Shown here one piece after another: positions 57,801 to 64,000 of a stretch of 64,000 bases of DNA. The notes under the pieces are model-generated. The model did no database searches and was not told the origin of the DNA. It saw nothing but the letters and a program-made list of their open reading frames with translations. The position numbers and the translations under genes are program-made. Origin of the DNA: Rhizophlyctis rosea (Eukaryota > Chytridiomycota > Chytridiomycetes > Rhizophlyctidales > Rhizophlyctidaceae); contig JADGJC010000148.1 of NCBI GenBank assembly GCA_027596075.1, positions 32,578 to 96,577 on the forward strand, in the 5' to 3' direction. Numbering within the stretch: the first letter of the stretch is position 1; every line of letters starts with the position of its first letter.

Positions 57801-60722
57801 CCACCCCATCGGCAAACATCCAATCAGGAATTCTCACTTCCCGCATTCTGTTTTTTTCATCATTGTCAAGCCATACAAAAGCATGAACGATCTGATGTAG
57901 AACGACCTGCAGGCAAAAGGAAACGGGTATGGATACATCTGGATAATGAATGACAGCAAATTTCGGCTTGACCGGAAGCACGCTTGGGATGCGATGATTA
58001 CACTGATATGCTTCATCGGGCTTCAATATTTACTGATACGCTGTTCTTCCTCTACTTGACCTTGCAGGTACTTCAAACCTAATCGAACCGCAGCAATATT
58101 TGAATGTCATAGATACACTGATGAACATGCGTGATTCATTCGTCTCTGTCTGTCTCCCGGTCCTGGAGATCACTCCGCTCCATGCTCTTCATATGTATGT
58201 GTACTAGCTCGCACTTGTTCCTTTTTGAATTTGTACTTTTTATTGATCCGGAACTTTTCCAATATGGGACATACTCACACGGTCGTTAAGAAGGGAGGGG
58301 GACTTAACTAAGCATGAAAGCCAAGTTACCTAGGCAGAAGCGGCTATGTCGCTTGCAACGATTGCGATAAACAGTCATCTTCATCCCTGGTGCGCAACCG
58401 CCAGACATGTACTTGGGGTGGAGTGACTCAGATCTCTTTTGTTTGCTCAGATACCCACATGAAAAGAAAGAACGTTGTTCATTCGGAAGCCTTATTGGAA
58501 ATGGAGTTTTCCCAGTGGTTCACATCTGCAAGGATGGATGGTTGCTTCTCAGGGTTGTCTTACATTCAACGAAATCCACGACTGAATCCCACTGATATGG
58601 TAGCAGCCGAACTGTCCGAAGACCCAAAGACCCCAAGCGCCAATGATGGACCATTCTCCAAATGCGGAGCACATTTGTTTTCAGTGATGTTGACCCTTGA
58701 GCAAGATGCACTGGCAAGGCCCCATCATGTTGAAGGACCTCCTTTGCCGTATGCCGTATGCAAGGTTGCTTCGAGTCCATCCGTTTTGCTTGCTTGTTTG
58801 CCGTTTTCAGGTTCACTACCATTGGATTGGGCTCAGACTTCTGAGGAAAGCAAGGAATCCTATATAGCATTGAGTCTAACATAGTTGAACAATGGCAATG
58901 ATCTTGATGAAGCGGTAGTGAGAGTGGTGGTGTGGTTTCCTCTCTCGGTTGATTGTATTGCTGGCGGGTGCTCCACAGACGTTGTGGCACTTGTCGGGCC
59001 AAGTGGCTGATTCCGTGCCGCCGTTGCAAGCATCCAAGCCTGTTTCGTTCTTTGGGCGAGATCAGAATCCTTGCCATGGTAGAGACTCGCAACGCTTCGG
59101 CACAGCGTGGCGCCATCTGGACTTCTTGCATGACGCCGTGTCGCATGCACATCCATCCGTCAGAATGTGGAGAAGAAAAGCTGGTTACATACGTTGTGAT
59201 GGACAACTGGATTAGACACGCCCAATCGACAGTGTTGATGACTGCCCACTCCAGCAAACATTTGATAACATCATGCAGGGATGAAATTCAACATTGATTT
59301 TGCTAGGTAGAGAACGCTGCACCCAGAATATCAAGTCACACCGCATGATTTCTTTCGGATATCCTGATGGCCAACTGCGGATTTTTCATTTATATTTGCT
59401 GTCCGAACATGGTCTCCATCAACATCGAGGTGTGCGATCTATCATTTTTTTATTTCATTCACAACCGTGACAGCAGTGGAGACTGATCACCCCAAGTCTG
59501 CAAAAACTTGAAAGAAAGAAAAAGGTGAGATTGCAAGCGATTTATCAGTCTGAGATTGCCAACCAGCACGATGGATGGATGCAGTATGGCGTCAGATGCT
59601 GGCAACCATTTGACTTTTTGTCGATGTATTTCATTGATAGGAGTTCACTCATTGGAACATACCATGGTTGGAACGTTCCTCTCAGTTCGTACGTCTCCTG
59701 GCACGGCAGGAATTCAGTCAGGTCAATAAGCAACTGAAATCGTCCCTCGTTGTAGCCACTAGTCGCTTTTGCCAGTGTTGGAACTCGCAAGCGCAGCAAC
59801 CGCAATCATATGGTCCGAATTTCACTCTTGGCATCAACAGTTGCGGACGCCCACATGTTTGGCATGTTCGTTTTGCCTGAACCTTCTCCATGATGTTGCA
59901 AGGTAATTCTTTTTTCGCCCTGATCCATTGGCTGCGAGACCAATGCGCAAGTGCAAACGGGATCAACGATACGTAGCCCATCCGACCCATTCAATTCACA
60001 CATCATGAAGGGGTATGCACCACACGCATCTTCATGTTAATATGCACGGCGTGAAGAATCCCTGCTGTGATGAGGAAAGAAGCTTTGAAGCCTTACATGA
60101 TTCGAGAGGATGTCTGCCATGAAAGTGGTGGAAAAGGAGGCGGTACTCTCATCTCATTCTGCATCCTTCCCTTCTGTTGCTCGGCTCGCTGACTGAAACA
60201 ATGCATCCGCCCGGTTGTCCGCTATCACCATGCAGTATTACACGCCACGATGTACTATTATGATGACAGAGGTCAGTTGATATAGTCGAGTACTTTAGGA
60301 CCGTCATCCCGAAAATATAACGACGCTCTTGCGCACATTTACGAAACTCCAACTGTGAAATCTCAGTATGTAAAATCACCGTTGATGGATGGTCAATCGT
60401 CCGTCCAGACAGCACAGCAATCATCAATACGTTGCATGTCCCCTCACATCGCAAAGTAAAGATAGTCGCCATGGGCAAGCTCATCACATATAGTTAACTT
60501 TCTCTGCCAACCTAACACGTGAAACAGGGGCAAAACCATGCCGCCAAGGTGGGTGACGTTGGTGCCGAGTCTTACATAAACAAACAGGCAACCAAAAAAA
60601 CAACTCCAACGATAACAGCAGCCTCGAAGTTTCCAAATTTCCATTGGTCAAAACCTTGTGTCTAAACTCTGTCTCCGCCAACAGCACGCGATCTGGCGCG
60701 CGTGAAGATTATTTTATCTGCG

Positions 60723-60741
60723 TGCGATCGAAAGGATCGCA
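60723..60741. repeat. 7-bp perfect hairpin
   Basis: TGCGATC-GAAAG-GATCGCA. Isolated, with no poly-T or gene next to it that would make it a clear terminator. Confidence 0.45.
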
Positions 60742-62562
60742 ACGACGGTCAAACCAGGCTTTATGGTTGCGGAAGCCCAATCGTTCATAATATTTGTGTT
60801 ATGACAAGTGGGCGCGACCGCGGACGCGCGGTTGTTGAGGCAAGCCGTGGCGGCCTCCGGTGACGAAAGCGTAGGATTTGGAACATTTTGCGTTGCTGGT
60901 GGTTGACGATTGGCGTGATTTCACCAGGCAATGATTGTTTGCTTTCCGTCTTACTTTCAGGTGTGATGACGGTTGCAATCCCCTGCCGCCCACTAATTTC
61001 CAGTCAATGATGATTCAGTGGTGTTGGCTTCGCCGCTCCCATTCGGTGCTGCCAAAACGAATGAGTGGGAACGTGATGTTTTCTAAAACACAAAAACTCA
61101 TATGTACGCAATAATGGATTCCTCCGCCAAAGGCGTGAGCATGGCGCTCTCCGTCACCATAATGTATCTGTAGCTCTGCTCCCGGAGAGTAGATAGTTGG
61201 TGTAGGCAGTAGTTTCGCCGCCTGATGGCCGAACTGATCGATTGATTCAATCAATCCAATTGATTACGAGTAACAGAGGGTAAACAAAGGGCGGAACGGC
61301 GCCACAAATGAGACTAAAATAGGTCAGGCTTGTGTGGCTTATAATGACATTCTAGGCCCTTGCCCATTGTTGCATGAGGCTTGTCGAACACCGCCACCAA
61401 AAGCTGCTGACGGTGGTTGAAGAAGGGATGTTCCGAGGTTTGCGGCAGCCCCTTCGAAAAGGGAAGGGTTCGTGCAACAAGAGTACGACAAAGTATATCA
61501 ATTGTGGAGTACAATGCACCGTTGCGGGTTACATGTGCTTGGTCCGAAGGGCAGCCACATGACCCTTGTGTTTATTTGGATTTTGCGGTTTATTGAATGA
61601 GCTCTCCATCGTCCCCACCTCACATCATAATCATGTCTTCATGGAACAACCCAGATTCCGCGAATGCCAAATTGTTGGGTCGACTGACACAATGAACGAT
61701 GAAAATGGCAAGTAAACGTCTTACAATGGTAATGCAGTGACGAACAAACCTCAAAAGTTTCCTGTGCACGAACACCAAGCCTTTTGAACTGTAAAAATGT
61801 TTGGAAGTCTGGTCCTGCGGCACCAGGGTGGTGGGTTTGCTGGATAGTGAAACCCTCCACCCTTACTTCCCCATATGGAACGTCATTAGCAGCCACGAGG
61901 CGCTCCACATCGGATTTGTAGCACCACGTCTTTCCTCAATAAGAAAGCAAGCGGTTGGCGTCGGAGGTCTCGCCCAAGTCAGCCGCACCAACATAGGCCA
62001 AGAAATGAGTTTGGACGCCACACGGGGCGGGCTTGGCCGACTTGCTAGGAGGGAGCCATTGGGTCTATGTGTAACATTGTAACCAAGGAGGGATTGAGGA
62101 ACGGTTGCAATACAAACGACAAGGGTGAATTTGCGCGTCAGACAAGGGACATTATGCTGCTCCATACGAAACACATCAGGGCTCGTGTTATGAACGTGCA
62201 TAACGTGATAAGGATCCACCGGTTATGTACAACATGTCGACCATAACGGCAGGTTGACAATTTTCGGCGACCGCAACCCGAAGGCTCAGATTCGTGCACA
62301 GGCGCGGAGCTGACACTATCACCAGAAACGCGCAAGGAACCTCCAACACACCGATGGTTGGGCAACTCGCTTCACTCCCTCCCCTCCTCCAAATAGGCCA
62401 CAACTGGAAAAAGGAGGAGGCGTGAGAGAGAAAGAATTGCGAGCCTGATTGGGCCATGGGTGGAGACTCTCTGACCTTGCAAGGTTGCGCGAGAAAATCA
62501 AGCTACAACCGTGCCATGTTGCCAACAGTGCACAGTTGCTTTTAGAACACCAACTCAAAGAA

Positions 62563-62568
62563 TATAAG
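62563..62568 (+). promoter_or_regulatory. TATA-like element of the repeat-protein gene
   Basis: TATAAG within ATATAAGAAGC, 155 nt upstream of the ATG at 62723. A second candidate, TTTTATAG, lies at about 62624-62631, 92 nt upstream, closer to the TATA-to-ATG distance of the two minus-strand secreted genes. The leader after it is rich in CT and CA. Confidence 0.35.
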
Positions 62569-62722
62569 AAGCGACGACGACGGGCAAATCCTCTCCTGAT
62601 TCTTCACATCCCGTCAGGAAGTCGATTTTATAGACATAGACTTATAGACTTTGGTTTCTACGCCAGTATCAACAATCTCCTCAACACTTCTTCCAACCTT
62701 CACAACCTCCTCATCAACCAAA

Positions 62723-64000
62723 ATGCAATCCAAGATCGTTCTCGCTTTCGCTGCCCTCTCCGCCGTTGCTGCCGTCAACGCTGCCCCTGCCGTGAGTATC
62801 GTTTCGTCATTTCAGTTCAATATAGTTGTCAAATACACTTGGCGGGGTCTGCTCTTTTCTGTTACCAGGCCATAACATGCGTTTGCGCCATATTCGGTGG
62901 TTTTGACATTCTAGAGTTGGGAAATCAGGGCTCATTTCGAGGAGGATGGGGGGGGCGGTGTTTAGACGATTGCTGGGCATCGAGGATGGATATGGGGGCG
63001 CCTGGGCGGGGTTATGTCTTGGATACGGAACATAGGCTGCTTCACCCATTCTGAGCAATTGACTGATGATTTGGTTCCCGCAATAGCCTGGCTACTACAA
63101 GCCCGCCTACGAGGTTTCCTCCACCTCCACTGTTGAGGCTACCGAGACCTCCTCCGTCCCCAGCTACGGTGAGACCTCCACTGTTGAGGCCACCGCCACC
63201 GCCTCCGTCCCCAGCTACGGTGAGGCCTCCACCTCCTCTGTTGAGGCTACCGAGACCTCCACCGCCTCTGTCCCCAGCTACGGTGAGGCCACCACCCCCG
63301 TTGCCACTGAGACCGAGACTTACGGTGAGGAGACCACCCCTGTTGCCACCGAGACCGAGACCGCCCCCAGCTACGGCAAGCCTGAGGAGACCACCCCTGT
63401 TGCTACCGAGACTGAGACTGCTCCCGGCTACGGTGAGGAGACCACCCCGGTTGCCACTGAGACCGAGACTGCCCCCAGCTACGGCAAGCCCGAGGAGACT
63501 ACCCCTGTCGCCACCGAGACCGAGACTTACCTCACCGAGACCTACTACTCCACCCTCTCCGAGTCTGCTCCCGGCTACGGTGAGGCCACCACCCCTGTTG
63601 CCACCGAGACCGAGACTGCTCCCGGCTACGGTGAGGAGACTACCCCGGTTGCTACTGAGACTGAGACCTACGTCACCGAGACCGTCACCTACGGTGAGGA
63701 GACCACCCCTGTCGCCACCGAGACCGAGACCGCCTCCGGCTACGACAAGTACGAGGTTGAGACCACCCCCGTTGCCACCTACACCAAGAAGAAGTGCCAC
63801 AAGAAGCACACCACCCCCGTCGCCACCGAGACCGAGACCTACAGCACCGTGACCCTCGAGGAGACCACCCCCGTCGCCACCGAGACCGAGACCGCCCCTG
63901 GCTACGGTTCCGAGGAGACCACTCCCGTCGCCACCGAGACCGAGACCGCCCCTGGCTACGGTTCCGAGGAGACCACACCCGTCGCCACCGAGACCGAGAC
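62723..64000 (+). CDS. secreted Thr/Glu/Pro tandem-repeat surface protein (partial, runs off the window)
   Basis: Join(62723..62791,63087..>64000); exon 1 encodes the signal peptide MQSKIVLAFAALSAVAAVNA. The 295-nt intron has a GTGAGT donor and CAATAG acceptor and keeps phase 0. Exon 2 is open to the window edge. It opens PGYYKPAYEVSSTSTVEAT and becomes a tandem array of a 16-20 residue unit with core EETTPVATETET and linker APGYG or APSYGKP. A short interruption YTKKKCHKKHTTPV holds the only Cys seen. Codon choice is extreme (ACC, GAG, GCC, GTC, CCC dominate), which suggests high expression and also leaves antisense and shifted frames open, so those must not be annotated. Such arrays act as heavily O-glycosylated wall or adhesin stalks. 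The C-terminus is not visible, so a GPI signal cannot be judged. Confidence 0.85.

Larger units (their letters stand above)
53223..62562. other. gene desert, about 9.3 kb
   Basis: Contains two long unsupported frames (54980-55636 plus, 58520-59257 minus) without domain content, a 23-bp tandem repeat at about 54815-54860, a poly(T) tract at about 53908-53924 and a hairpin at 60723-60741. No gene model could be supported. Confidence 0.45.

Noticed and set aside
58520..59257. 245-codon minus-strand frame
   Set aside because: No domain-like pattern; overlaps another open frame on the opposite strand; judged chance.
63042..63809. 255-codon minus-strand Gly/Leu-rich frame and a 239-codon plus-strand Pro/Arg frame over the same bases
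   Set aside because: Shadows of the codon-biased tandem repeat; the signal-peptide exon and splice acceptor fit only the Thr/Glu/Pro frame.
1..64000. CRISPR arrays, rRNA genes, bacterial operons
   Set aside because: No regularly spaced repeats of CRISPR type, no rRNA-like sequence, and spliced genes throughout show a eukaryotic source.

Overview
The window looks like nuclear DNA from an early-diverging, probably zoosporic (chytrid-like) fungus. Several things point that way. Genes have many short introns (mostly 54-111 nt) with GT-AG ends, good donors such as GTATGT and GTAAG, and branch motifs such as TACTAAT and ACTAAC. There is a clear Cdc10-class septin and an HSF-type transcription factor. 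There is also a surface protein with REJ and GPS-like modules, a family not expected in yeasts or moulds, and an ankyrin protein with an F-box-like start. The lineage is an inference; no rRNA or tRNA gene is present to confirm it.

Layout. 1.1-4.75 kb is a compact cluster: a small membrane-anchored protein (minus), the septin (minus, 8 exons), and a possible tiny membrane protein diverging from the septin. 4.75-9.9 kb is a gene desert. 9.9-11.9 kb holds an RBR (RING-IBR-RING) ubiquitin ligase with a C-terminal zinc-finger tail (minus). 12.9-14.2 kb is a frame-broken ankyrin/TM gene (plus). 14.4-18.1 kb is the most unusual gene (minus): signal peptide, jelly-roll-like domain, Thr/Pro mucin, REJ, GAIN/GPS-like and a GPI-type tail. 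18.1-24.2 kb is a desert. 24.25-26.9 kb is a Vac7-like one-pass membrane protein (plus). 27-33 kb is a desert with a 524-bp foldback/MITE element. 33.1-34.0 kb is a secreted Cys-rich protein with a Thr/Pro tail (minus). 35.6-37.8 kb is a type II membrane protein with a WD/propeller-like ectodomain (plus). 38.6-40.2 kb is a decayed gene with a tandem Cys/His finger array (minus). 41.1-41.75 kb holds a tRNA-derived SINE-like element and a second related repeat, followed by a small two-exon gene and a degenerate related copy. 43.4-51.5 kb is a desert with one degenerate coding patch. 51.56-53.2 kb is the HSF gene (plus). 53.3-62.7 kb is a desert. 62.7-64.0 kb is the start of a secreted tandem-repeat surface protein that runs off the window.

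Themes. The genes are monocistronic and form no obvious pathway, although three or four (REJ/GPS, Cys-rich, propeller, Thr/Glu repeat) would face the cell surface or wall. The best candidates for something undescribed are two. One is the GPI-type REJ/GPS-like protein, whose GPS motif lacks the cleavage tripeptide. The other is a family of intronic repeats built from GCGNAGC mini-hairpins and a shared block of about 21 nt, found in the two longest fully supported introns (those of the Vac7-like and HSF genes), with a single hairpin also in a septin intron. Exon coordinates were built by hand from splice sites and reading-frame phase. Where phases close, the model is strong; where they do not, this is stated.
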